From NCBI GenBank assembly GCA_905221605.1, contig CAJNDS010000278.1, positions 59,174 to 115,313 on the forward strand: a stretch of 56,140 bases of DNA, read 5' to 3'. A program made the position numbers and the translations under genes. This document shows positions 19,627 to 30,409 of the stretch, in pieces. The notes beneath the pieces were generated by a model. It was not told the DNA's origin. It saw only the letters and a list, made by a program, of their open reading frames with translations, and ran no database searches. This stretch comes from Symbiodinium natans (Eukaryota > Sar > Dinophyceae > Suessiales > Symbiodiniaceae). The first letter of the stretch is position 1; each line of letters starts with the position of its first letter.

Positions 19627-22600
19627 GGGAAGCTGGGAACTGGCTTGGGTTCGAGACCCCAAGCCCCCGGGAGCTGGCCCGGGTTTGAAACCCCAACCCC
19701 CGAGCATCATGAGCATCAGCTAGGAGCTGGCCCGGGTTTGAAACCCCAACCCCCGAGCATCATGAGCATCAGCTGGGAGCTGGCCCGGGTTTGAAACCCC
19801 AACCCCCGAGCATCATGAGCATCAGCTGGGAGCTGCCCGGCTTTGAAACCCCAACCCCCGAGCATCATGAGCATCAGCTAGGAGCTGGCCCGGGTTTGAA
19901 ACCCCAACCCCCGAGCATCATGAGCATCAGCTGGGAGCTGGCCCGGGTTTGAAACCCCAACCCCCGAGCATCATGAGCATCAGCTGGGAGCTGCCCGGCT
20001 TTGAAACCCCAACCCCCGAGCATCATGAGCATCAGCTAGGAGCTGGCCCGGGTTTGAAACCCCAACCCCCGAGCATCATGAGCATCAGCTGGGAGCTGGC
20101 CCGGGTTTGAAACCCCAACCCCCGAGCATCATGAGCATCAGCTGGGAGCTGCCCGGCTTTGAAACCCCAACCTAGGAGCTGGCCCGGGTTTGAAACCCCA
20201 ACCCCGAGCATCACGTGCGTCAGCTGGGTGCTGCGAGCGTCAGCTGGGTGCTGGCCCGGGTTTGAAACCCCAACCCCCGAGCATCATGAGCATCAGCTGG
20301 GAGCTGGCCCGGGTTTGAAACCCCAACCCCCGAGCATCATGAGCATCAGCTGGGACCTGGCCCGGGCTTGAAACCCCAACCCCGAGCATCATGAGCGACA
20401 GCTGGGAGCTGCCCGGCTTTGAAACCCCAACCCCCGAGCATCATGAGCATCAGCTAGGAGCTGGCCCGGGTTTGAAACCCCAACCCCGAGCATCACGTGC
20501 GTCAGCTGGGTGCTGCGAGCGTCAGCTGGGTGCTGGCCCGGGTTTGAAACCCCAACCCCCGAGCATCATGAGCATCAGCTGGGAGCTGGCCCGGGTTTGA
20601 AACCCCAACCCCCGAGCATCATGAGCATCAGCTACGAGCTGGCCCGGGTTTGAAACCCCAACCCCGAGCATCACGTGCGTCAGCTGGGTGCTGCGAGCGT
20701 CAGCTGGGTGCTGGCCCGGGTTTGAAACCCCAACCCCCGAGCATCATGAGCATCAGCTGGGAGCTTGCCCGGGTTTGAAACCCCAACCCCCGAGCATCAT
20801 GAGCATCAGCTGGGACCTGGCCCGGGCTTGAAACCCCAACCCCGAGCATCATGAGCGACAGCTGGGAGCTGGCCCGGGTTTGAAACCCCAACCCCGAGCA
20901 TCATGAGCATAAGCTGGGAGCTGGCCCGGGTTTGAAACCCCAACCCCCGCGCATCACGTGCGTCAGCTGGGTGCTGCGAGCGTCAGCTGGGTGCTGGCCC
21001 GGGTTTGAAACCCCAACCCCCGAGCATCATGAGCATCAGCTGGGAGCTGGCCCGGGTTTGAAACCCCAACCCCCGAGCATCATGAGCATCAGCTGGGAGC
21101 TGCCCGGCTTTGAAACCCCAACCCCCGAGCATCATGAGCATCAGCTAGGAGCTGGCCCGGGTTTGAAACCCCAACCCCCGAGCATCATGAGCATCAGCTG
21201 GGACCTGGCCCGGGCTTGAAACCCCAACCCCGAGCATCATGAGCGACAGCTGGGAGCTGCCCGGCTTTGAAACCCCAACCCCCGAGCATCATGAGCATCA
21301 GCTAGGAGCTGGCCCGGGTTTGAAACCCCAACCCCCGAGCATCATGAGCATCAGCTGGGAGCTGCCCGGCTTTGAAACCCCAACCCCCGAGCATCATGAG
21401 CATCAGCTAGGAGCTGGCCCGGGTTTGAAACCCCAACCCCCGCGCATCATGAGCATCAGCTGGGTGCTGGCCCGGGTTTGAAACCCCAACCCCGAGCATC
21501 ATGAGCATCAGCTGGGAGCTGGCCCGGGTTTGAAACCCCAACCCACGAGCATCATGAGCATCAGCTGGGAGCTGGCCCGGGTTTGAAACCCCAACCCCCG
21601 AGCATCATGAGCATCAGCTGGGTGCTGGTCCGGGTTTGAAGCCCCAACCCCCGAGCATCATGAGCATCAGCTGGGTGCTGGCCCAGGCTTGAAACCCCAA
21701 CCCCGAGCATCATGAGCATCAGCTGGGAGCTGGCCCGGGTTGAAACCCCAACCCCCGAGCATCATGAGCATCAGCTGGGAGCTGGCCCGGGTTTGAAACC
21801 CCAACCCCAACATCATGAGTATCAGCTGGGAGCTGGCCTGGAGCATCATGAGCATCAGCTGGGAGCTGGCCCGGGTTTGAAACCCCCAACCCCCGAGCAT
21901 CATGAGCATCAGCTGGGTGCTGGCCCGGGTTTGAAACCCCAACCCCCGAGCATCATGAGCATCAGCTGGGTGCCGGCCCAGGCTTGAAACCCCAACCCCG
22001 AGCATCATGAGCATCAGCTGGGAGCTGGCCCGGGTTGAAACCCCAACCCCCGAGCATCATGAGCATCAGCTGGGAGCTGGCCCGGGTTTGAAACCCCAAC
22101 CCCGAGCATCATGAGCATCAGCTAGGAGCTGGCCCGGGTTTGAAACACCAACCCCCGAGCATCATGTGCTGGCCCGGGTTTGAAACCCCAACCCCCGAGC
22201 ATCATGAGCATCAGCTGGGAGCTGGCCCGGGTTTGAAACCCCAACCCCGAGCATCATGAGCATCAGCTGGGTGCTGGCCGGGGTTTGTAACCCAACCCCA
22301 GAGCATTTGAAACCCCAACCCCCGGGCATCATGAGCATCAGCTGGGAGCTGGCCCGGTTTTGAAACCCCCACACCCGAGCATCATGAGCATCAGCTGGGA
22401 GCTGGCCCGAATTTGAACCCCAACCCCGAGCATCATGAGCATCAGCTGGGTGACCTTGAGCATCATGAGCATCAGCTGGGAGCTGGCCCGGGTTTGAAAC
22501 CCCAACCCCCGAGCATCATGAGCATCAGCTGGGTGCTGGCTGCGGGTTTGAAACCCCACGCCCCGAGCATCATGAGCATCAGCTGGGAGCTGGCCCGTGC

Positions 22601-22640
22601 TTGAAACGCCAACCCTCCAGCATCATGAGCATCAGCTGAT
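19627..22640. repeat. 53-bp satellite, left block
   Basis: Tandem copies of a unit of about 53 bp starting GAGCTGGCCCGGGTTTGAAA and ending GAGCATCATGAGCATCAGCTGG. Inside each unit is the perfect inverted repeat GGGTTT-G-AAACCC and a near-duplicate GAGCATCA/TGAGCATCA. From 19690 to 20160 units are organised as a trimer of about 158 bp (marked by GAGCTGCCCGGCTTTG near 19830, 19990 and 20148). From 20160 to 21000 a CATCACGTGCGTCAGCTGGG variant recurs. The EHHEHQL-type ORFs are repeat translations. Confidence 0.97.
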
Positions 22641-22937
22641 TTTAATAGATGGAATGTTGATTTTGTGGTTGCATGTAGTAATGGTTGGCCTTATATATTT
22701 GTTGTTACAAAAAGAGATATACAACCAAATGAAATATTAATGATGGAGTCAAAATGCAAGTCGAGTGAAGTCGTTGGAGCCGAGTCGTTTCGAGCTCATA
22801 TTCCTACAATAATGTCTTCAAAAAATGAGAAAAAGGTCATCCGTCGGGATTGTCATATCCATTTTCTCAAATAATACAACCAGAACATGAGTCTATTGCC
22901 AGTTTGTGTAAATTCTGTAAAAAACCTTCAGAGAAAT
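22640..22937 (+). pseudogene. AT-rich insert, SET-domain-end-like fragment
   Basis: A sharply AT-rich segment interrupts the GC-rich satellite. On the plus strand it is open from about 22641 to a TAA at 22874 and reads DFNRWNVDFVVACSNGWPYI followed by FVVTKRDIQPNEILMM. This resembles the last strands of a SET domain, where a hydrophobic strand is followed by T-x-R-D-I-x-x-(G/N)-E-E-L, but the terminal DYG is absent. About 40 further residues are unrecognised. The fragment lacks the SET core, so it is a remnant or an exon captured by the satellite. AT-rich transfer from another genome is possible. The similarity is by eye only. Confidence 0.4.
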
Positions 22938-25735
22938 CCCCGAGCATCATGAGCATCAGCTGGGAGCTGGCCTGGAGCATCATGAGCATCAGCTGGGAGC
23001 TGGCCCGGGTTTGAAACCCCCAACCCCCGAGCATCATGAGCATCAGCTGGGTGCTGGCCCGGGTTTGAAACCCCAACCCCCGAGCATCATGAGATCAGCT
23101 GGGAGCTGGTCCGGGTTTGAAACCCCAACCCCCGAGCATCATGAGCATCAGCTGGTGCTGGCCCGGGCTTTCAGACCCACACCCCCGAGCATCATGAGCA
23201 TCAGCTGTGAGCTGGCCCGGGTTTGAAACCCCAACCCCGAGCATCATGAGCATCAGCTGGGAGCTGGCCCGGGTTTGAAACCCCAACCCCCGAGAATCAT
23301 GAGCATCAGCTGGGAGCTGGCCCGGGTTTGAAACCCCAACCCCCGAGCATCATGAGCATCAGCTGGGAGCTGGCCCGGGTTTGAAACCCCAACCCCCAAG
23401 CTTCATGAGCATCAGCTGGAAGCTGGCCCAGGTTTGAAACCCCAACCCCCGAGCATCATGAGCATCAGCTGTGAGCTGGCCCGGGTTTGAAACCCCCAAC
23501 CCCCGAGCATCATGAGCATCAGCTGGGAGCTGGCCCGGGTTTAAAACCCAACCCTCGAGAATCATGAGCATCAGCTGGGAGCTGGCCGGGTTTGCATGAA
23601 CATCAGTGGGAGCTGGCCCGGGTTTGAGACCCCAACCTCCGAGCATCATGAGCATCAGCTGGAAGCTGGCCCGGGTTTAAACCCATCAGCTGGAAGCTGG
23701 CCCGGGTAACCCCAACCCCCGAGCATCATGAGCATCAGCTGAGAGCTGGCCCGGGTTTGAAACCCCAACCTCCGAGCATCATGAGCATCAGCCGGAAGCT
23801 AGCCCAGGTTTGAAACCCCAACACCCGCGCATCATGAGCATCAGCTGGGAGCTGGCCCGGGTTTGAAACCCCAACACCCGAGCATCATGAGCATCAGCTA
23901 GAAGCTGGCCCAGGTTTGAAACCCCAACACCCGAGCATCACGAGCATCAGCTGGGAGCTGGGCCGGGTTTGAAACCCCAACACCCGAGCATCATGAGCAT
24001 CAGCTGGGTGCTGGCCCGCGTTTGAAACCCCAACACCCGAGCATCATGAGCATCAGCGAGCTGGCCCGGGTTTGAAACCCCAACCCCCGAGCATCATGAG
24101 CATCAGCTGGGTGCTAGCCCGGGCTAGAAACCCCACACCCGCGAGCATCATGAGCATCAGCTGGGAGCTGGCCCGGGTTTGAAACCCCAACCCCCGAGCA
24201 TCATGAGCATCAGCTGGGAGCTGGCCCGGGTTTGAAACCCCAACCCCCAAGCTTCATGAGCATCAGCTGGAAGCTGGCCCAGGTTTGAAACCCTACCCCC
24301 CGAGCATCATGAGCATCAGCTGGGAGCTGGCCCGGGTTTGAAAACCCCACCCCCGCGCATCATGAGCATTAGCTGGGAGCTGGCCCGGGTTTGAAACCCT
24401 AACCCCCGAGCATCATGAGCATCAGCTGGAAGCTGGCCCGGGTTTGAAACCCCCGAGCATCATGAGCATCAGCTGGGAGCTGGCCCGGGTTTGAAACCCC
24501 AACACCCGAGCATCATGACGTCAGCTGGGAGCTGGCCCGGGTTTGAAACCCCAACCCCCAAGCTTCATGAGCATCAGCTGGAAGCTGGCCCAGAGCATCA
24601 TGAGCATCAGCTGGGAGCTGGCCCGGGTTTGAAACCCCCACCCCCGAGCATCATGAGCATCAGCTGGGAGCTGGCCTGGGTTTGAAACCCCGAACTGGCC
24701 CGGGTTTGAAACCACCACCACCGAGCATCAGAGCATCATGAGCAGCTGTGCAACCCCCGAGCATCATGAGCATCAGCTGGGAGCTGGCCCGGGTTTGCAA
24801 CCCCCGAGCATCATGAACATCAGTGGGAGCTGGCCCGGGTTTGAGACCCCAACCTCCGAGCATCATGAGCATCAGCTGGAAGCTGGCCCGGGTTACCCCA
24901 ACCCCCGCATCATGAGCATCAGCTGAGAGCTAGCCCGGGTTTGAGACCCCAACCTCCGAGCATCATGAGCATCAGCTGGAAGCTAACCCCAACACCCGAG
25001 CATCATGAGCATCAGCTGGGAGCTGGCTCGGGTTTGAAACCCCAACACCCGAGCATCATGAGCATCAGCTGGGAGCTGGCCGGGTTTGAAACCCCAACAC
25101 CCGAGCATCATGAGCATCAGCTGGGTGCTAGCCCGGGTTTGAAACCCCAACACCCGAGCATCATGAGCATCAGCTGGAAGCTGGCCCGGGTTTGAAACCC
25201 CCACGCGAGCATCATGAGCATCAGCTGGGATCTGGCCCGAGGGAAACCCCCACGCGAGCATCATGAGCATCAGCTGGAAGCTGGCCCAAGTTTGAAACCC
25301 CAACCCGAGCATCATGAGCGTCAGCTGGGTGCTGTGAGTGTCAGCTGGGAGCTGGCCCGGGTTTGAAACCCCAACACCCGAGCATCATGAGCATCAGCTG
25401 GAAGCTGGCCCGGGTTTGAAACCCCAACCCCCGAGCGTCATGAGCATCAGTTGGGAAGAGGGTTTGAAACCCCAACACCCGAGCATCATGAGCATCAGCT
25501 GGGAGCTGGCCCGGGTTTGAAACCCCCACCCCCGAGCATCATGAACATCAGCTGGGAGCTGGCCCAGGTTTGGAAACCCACCGCTGGGTGCTGGCCCGGG
25601 TTTGAGACCCCAGCCCCCGAGCATCAAGAGCGCCAGCTGGGAGCTGAACCAATTTTCAACCCGAGCATCATGAGCATCACCTGGGAGCCAGCCTGGGCTT
25701 TTGACCTCAATTGGAAGCCAGCTGATGCTCGTGAG
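22937..25735. repeat. 53-bp satellite, right block
   Basis: The same satellite family resumes in the same orientation. It is more diverged than the left block: many units carry AACACCCGAG, AGCTGGAAGCTGG or truncated cores, and some units are only half length (for example around 23590, 24720 and 25240). Increasing decay toward 25.7 kb suggests the edge is older. Confidence 0.95.
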
Positions 25736-26110
25736 CAAAGCCGCAACGGAAACTATTGGATCGTGACGGAAACCGAAACACGTAACCGAAACCAGAGCTG
25801 AGCAGAATAGAAGGTTGCAACATGAGGCGTTTGTGCTTCAGGGAGAAGTGTTTGGTTTCCGTCACATTTTTCGCTGGTTCCGTTCTGCCCGCGTCTGGTT
25901 TCGTTACACTCCCTTGGTTTCTCTTACGGTTTCCGGCCTGGTTTTCGTTACAGGGCTCGGGGTCTCGGTCAGATCCAGCTAATGCTGACACCTCAACCCT
26001 TGCGCATCATGATCAGTTGGAACCAGCCGGGCTTTGAGACCCTGAGCAATGATGAGCAAGCTGGGGTTTGCCGTTTTGACGACTCTGGCGCAAGCATCTG
26101 AGCATCAAAG
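25735..26110. repeat. satellite edge and GAAACC-rich inverted segments
   Basis: Contains CGGAAACCGAAACACGTAAC at about 25755 and GGTTTCGTTAC/GGTTTCTCTTACGG motifs near 25900, which are partly complementary and could pair across about 120 bp. The last recognisable degenerate satellite unit is near 26010-26075. Confidence 0.55.
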
Positions 26111-26377
26111 CACTAATGCACTAAAGCCTCCCAGCTCTCAACGAAACAAAGATGCTCTCGGCAAATGCGAGGCTGAGTGCAGTGCTGCCGAAGGCTGCTC
26201 CGAGAAACCCTGAACCCTGAAACCCTACATCTCCATGCCCAGAGCTGCGGGATGACCAGGCAAGATTGCAGCCCCGCTCCGAAAACCCGTTCGGGCTGGT
26301 GCACGTGACTGTCTTAAGGGTTTAGGGCGTTTACAAGTCTGAGGGCTTATAGGTTTTTAGGGTCGCGAGTATTTGCG

Positions 26378-26443
26378 TCATCTAGTGGTGGTGGCCTCCG
26401 TTTTCTTCAGCCGGTCCAGGCAGAGGTCCGCCACCTCCACCAG
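26378..26443 (-). CDS. putative exon
   Basis: The minus strand reads LVEVADLCLDRLKKTEATTT then R and TGA (26378-26380). Good coding composition, amphipathic helix. Either a gene 3' end or spliced before the stop. Confidence 0.5.
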   Translation of the reverse strand: MVEVADLCLDRLKKTEATTTR

Positions 26444-26499
26444 GTTTTGAGTCCGGGGTTCAGGGAGTTTCCAGAAGCTCTGGACATCTCAAGCTCAGG

Positions 26500-27390
26500 A
26501 TCTGGTAGGGTTCTTGAAAGCATTTGGGAACTGGGATGTTGAGTTCAGCAGCTTAGGTGGTTTTGGGTTGGTCGAGTGCTGCAACTCCGAGAGTTTAGAA
26601 ATCAAGGGGCAACTCCTGGGTTTGGGGCTTATGAGACCTCTAAACATGCTTTTCCAGGCTTCGCGCAGGTCTTACGGCCCTGTGTGCCTGAGGCCTTGAT
26701 TGCGTGCACAGTGGCAGCAGGTAGAGGACCAAGTTCCCTGACGACTCGGACAGTAATCGGGCGGATCTTACGAGACGACAGCCTGCGGCCCCCCAAGACA
26801 CAACGGAGAAACATTGCAGACAGCGTCATGAGGCTTCACAAGGTTCTCCAAGCGCAGCCACTTCAGGGTTGGCAGCTGAAGGAAGCAAGGCTGGACCGGA
26901 GGTGGCCCTGCAGGATGGGGGCGGACGGGGCGTACGCAGGCAACAAGCAAAAGCATCGTGAACCTGGCGTCTTGGACTTGCTAGCGGTTGTCCCACTTTC
27001 GGCAAGCGCAATTGCTGAACACCATGGAAGGGCTCAGCTCTGTAGTTCACCTTCCCCTGCCCCTGAAGTCCTGAAGGAATATGCTCGCTGTAAGTCAAGG
27101 TCTCTGGCTCTGCTTCCTGCGCATGCAGTATTCTGATGAAGGGTCTTGTGCCTTTGTTGGTTCAGTTGTGAGTTCCCTTTCCCTTTGGTTTTGGGTGCGA
27201 GGCTACGCAGGACGGTTTTTCACGTGTCTAGCCCATGCAGGCCGGTCGGATTTCTGAGCCTTTTGCATGTAGTATGTCATCACTACCAGTCTGCAAACCA
27301 GCAAAAAGGGTGTGGGGCTTTGCGTTTGGGGTTTGGGTTTAGGTTTTCGGGTTACTTGACCGCCAAACTTGACCCACCCGTACATCCCCC
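26500..27390. other. low-repeat stretch, gene content unresolved
   Basis: Both strands have open frames. A minus-strand stretch near 26850-26910 reads FLQLPTLKWLRLENL, which looks like one leucine-rich repeat, but a single unit is weak evidence. The plus-strand ORF at 26576-27136 (186 residues) is not recognised. Confidence 0.35.
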
Positions 27391-27397
27391 ATAAGTC

Positions 27398-27504
27398 CGC
27401 GCCTCTGCGATGGAGTTGCAGTGCTCCAAGTCCTGAGACACCAAAACTTCGAGGCTTCTGGGCGCTGCGTCGAGGACGAGGATTCGGGGTGTGTCCAGGA
27501 TGGC
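27398..27504 (-). CDS. putative exon
   Basis: About 107 bases read on the minus strand as AILDTPRILVLDAAPRSLEV and onward LVSQDLEHCNSIAEAR. The alternation ILVLDAAP and LEVLV suggests an alpha/beta domain. Family unknown. Confidence 0.5.
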
Positions 27505-28065
27505 ACCCCGAGAGCCCAATACCCCTCAGTTCAGGAATGTACGATGCTCACATTAGGTCCCCTGAACCCCGTAACCCGAAACCATAACAATGTAGCCAAG
27601 GCGTAGTTTGTAGGAAGCTTGTCATGGCTTCGATACATGTAGCTCTGTCAAAAAAACACCACAGCCCGATCCAGGCCCCCCAAGCGTTTAGGGTTTAGAG
27701 CTTAAGGCTTATAACTTCCGAAGCGCGATAGGCCCTAATCCCTACATTTGAAGGCCGAAAGCCTTGTACATGCTCAACAAAAGGACCCAAAGCCAGGAAC
27801 CGGAGAAATTGGCCTTCGTTTTTGTAGTTACATGGTTCCTATCAAGATAAAGGATTTAGGGTTTAGTTGGCGGGGGGGCGAGGGTCCGGGGCTTCTCTGC
27901 TGGAAAGCTACCCAACATACCCCTTCCAATCAAGCATTATACATCGACGAGCCCTCAACCCCCAAGCCCTAAACTTTGCATCCTGATGTAGCCCAAGATG
28001 CTAATCCAAATCAAAAATGTGCGCTTTTGTTCCGGCTCGGGGGGCTTCCCAAAATCCCAGTCCCA

Positions 28066-28138
28066 GCCCGCCGTGTCTCGCCTTGTCGTCGACGACCTTC
28101 TTTGGGTGATTGATCGGATCAATGGAACACTCCTGACA
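28066..28138 (-). CDS. putative exon
   Basis: The minus strand reads CQECSIDPINHPKKVVDDKA then RHGG after a CTGTCAG acceptor-like edge. Confidence 0.5.
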
Positions 28139-28205
28139 GGCACGAAAGCAGCCCAGGCTCCCAGGCAACCTCAAGAAAACATAAACCCCAAACTCCTCCT
28201 CCTCC

Positions 28206-28240
28206 CCTCCTCCGCCTCCCTCTTCATGACCGAGATGGCC
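28206..28240 (-). CDS. putative micro-exon
   Basis: After CTTCCAG the minus strand reads AISVMKREAEEG. Short but helical; the donor is unclear. Confidence 0.35.
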
Positions 28241-28249
28241 TGGAAGCCT

Positions 28250-28780
28250 AAAATCCTAAGCCTCTAGCTGCTCCGCAAACGGCCCGGAATATTTGACGCT
28301 GTAACAACCGGGAAACCCCCCAAAAGAAGCATGTGAAGTTCTACTATTGGCTCAGCAAGTGAAAGCCCCAAGCCGTAAGCCAAGAGCAGCCTCAAGTCTG
28401 CCCAAACCTCATGAAAGCCAACGGAACTTGCGCCAATTTTTGGGTGGTTTCGGGCTGTAGAGTTCAGAGCGGCATTGAAATGCTTCGAGGGTCCAAGGGC
28501 TCAAGGGGGAGAACGGAGAAAAAGGAAACGCGCTTGGAAATGTAGGCTATACGGATCCGATCCTCCACTCCTCCTCAAAGGGACCAGCAAGTCACTCCCC
28601 GCGTTCTCCCCCCTGCTTCCAGTCACGAAGTCCAAAAGAAACCTGGCAGCCAAATACCTAAACCCCAATTACCCTACACCCTGAAAAGCAACTGCTTCCC
28701 CAACACCCAACCACCCCTCGACCCTGAACCGCTCAAGCCATGTTCCCTGAAACCACCCTGAAGCCCTCAAGTCTGTAGGT
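28250..28780. other. stretch without recognised gene
   Basis: No heptamer array and no convincing exon. Short plus-strand ORFs only. Confidence 0.35.
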
Positions 28781-28844
28781 ACACAGATATGGGTATGTAC
28801 ATCTGGAAAACCATTTAGCTTGTTCTTGTTTAACGCCTATGTGT

Positions 28845-28975
28845 GTATATGTTGCAAATACTTGTATATCTCTACTTATATTATATATCTATACATATAT
28901 ATACATATTCATATATACATGTTTGTATTGTTTAGTTTTTTACTGGACGTACACACACATACACATACCTCCACC
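28845..28975. repeat. AT-rich TATA/CATACA microsatellite
   Basis: TATATACATATTCATATATA-type sequence followed by ACACACATACACATAC. Confidence 0.8.
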
Positions 28976-28998
28976 TTGCAGAGAAAGAGCCCTTCTGC

Positions 28999-29070
28999 CT
29001 GAAAGACCTTCAGCCAGTTCTGGCAGAAGCGCTTGAACCTCAGGAGGATGCGAAAAGGCTCTCCGGGGCG
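28999..29070 (-). CDS. putative 24-codon exon with GC donor
   Basis: Exactly 72 bases between CTGCCACCCAG and the GC donor CAG|GCAGAAG. They read RPGEPFRILLRFKRFCQNWL then KVFQ on the minus strand. Strong coding composition and two clean edges; phase 0 at both ends. Confidence 0.6.
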
Positions 29071-29209
29071 CTGGGTGGCAGCTCCGGGGGGGCGACCCTC
29101 TGAAGGCTTCTCGTTGGCTTTTTGTTGGGGTTTAGGGGGTTTAGGACTTTTTGGCTGGTGGTGTTTAGGGGGTTTAGGGTTTAGGAGTACTTTGGGGCAC
29201 CTCAGGGGG

Positions 29210-29270
29210 TACCAGAAGATCCGCTGCTGAAATCCATAGATGGCAGTACCTCTTGGTCACGACTCGCCCT
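29210..29270 (-). CDS. putative exon
   Basis: The minus strand reads GRVVTKRYCHLWISAADLL. The open frame continues upstream to 29440 but the upper part is less convincing. Confidence 0.4.
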
Positions 29271-29499
29271 GAAAGCACCCTTTCCTTGCCCTGAACTTGC
29301 ACTTCTTGCCGAGCCAAAGCCGGCCAGAAGCCGAGGCTCCCGAAAGCTGCAACAGCCCCCAAGCTTTTCGGGCGTTCAGCCGGGAATCTTGATAAGAACG
29401 CCTTGGGGGGGGGACAGGCATGAACCCAACACCCAGCCACGTTAATCGTTCATGGTTTTAGGTTTTGGGGTGTGGGGTTTGGATTCTCCGCCCTTGGCC

Positions 29500-30180
29500 C
29501 TCTACAATATGCCCCCTTCAGGGATTACGAAGGGTACCACTATGAGGGCGCCCTGAGTCCTTCGCAAGCTACCCGAAGCCCAGACTGCTCGAGGCCCACA
29601 CTGCCGAAGCACCTGCTCCCCGTCCTGTCAAATACATCCTACAAAGCCTTAGCCTTCAAAGGGCGTCGAGGGGATGCAAACCTTTCAGTTGCCAAGTAAC
29701 CTGGGAATGAAAGAGGGAACCCAGTTTTGCTGGACAAAATCTACGGAACCTACTAGTAACTCCCCTGCCCCACCCGCGCATGAATGCGAAAATGAAAGAA
29801 CGAGCAAATGAGTAGACTCGATGACACTTGCTCAATTTTGAAGGTTGGTTGGGACAAGTTGCAGAATCGGTATCCGCGGGGCGACCCCAAAACATAAACA
29901 ATGAATCAAAACAGGGCAGCAGAGGAACACCGGCTGAACGCCTGCAATGCCTGAACACTGAGATGGAGGTTCCTAGGGCACCGGGCGACCCACCCAATAG
30001 AAGCCTTGGGGTTACAGGGTATCATGTGAGAAAACCAAGAATATCCCCAAAGTTGCTTCAGAACCCCCCAAGGAAAGAATGATCCCTATGTTGCCCCTGT
30101 AATGTGGCACCTCCTTTAGTGTGGGGGGCCCCCCTGAACAGTCGAGGCTGAATTTTGCCCTCTTTAATGGCCCACGGGAT
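29500..30180. other. unresolved stretch
   Basis: Open frames on both strands near 29500-29600 (plus: APFRDYEGYHYEGALSP; minus: ALIVVPFVIPEGGIL) cannot be separated. Nothing recognised after 29700. Confidence 0.3.
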
Positions 30181-30189
30181 TTTATATGA

Positions 30190-30375
30190 TTTTAACCGGG
30201 AGGCGTTTAGATAGATTTAAAACGGATCCATATGAATTTAAAAGGGATGAGCTTGTATGAATTCAAAAGGGAGCCGCGCGAATCGAAAAGAGGTCCGGGA
30301 TGAGCTTATATGAATTTAAAGGGGAGCCGCGCGAATCGAAAAGGGGTCCGGGATGAGTTTATTTGAATTTAATAG
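30190..30375. repeat. 62-bp tandem repeat
   Basis: Three imperfect copies of a unit with TATGAATTTAAAAGGGA and GAGCCGCGCGAATCGAAAAG, followed by GGTCCGGGATGAG. Confidence 0.85.
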
Positions 30376-30383
30376 GGATCCAT

Positions 30384-30408
30384 TTTCATTCATTCATTCA
30401 TTCATTCG
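30384..30408. repeat. ATTC microsatellite
   Basis: Five to six ATTC units; the reverse complement of the AATG run at 13405. Confidence 0.9.
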
Positions 30409-30409
30409 T

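Noticed and set aside
19627-25735. CRISPR-like regular repeats
   Set aside because: Units abut without unique spacers and the context is eukaryotic; this is a satellite.
20159-25801. Many ORFs of 60-116 codons rich in EHHEHQL / MLMMLGVG motifs on both strands
   Set aside because: They are translations of the 53-bp satellite in every frame; none has non-repeat content.
26576-27136. Plus-strand ORF of 186 codons as a gene
   Set aside because: No recognisable motif, competing open frames on the minus strand, and opposite to the strand of all supported genes.
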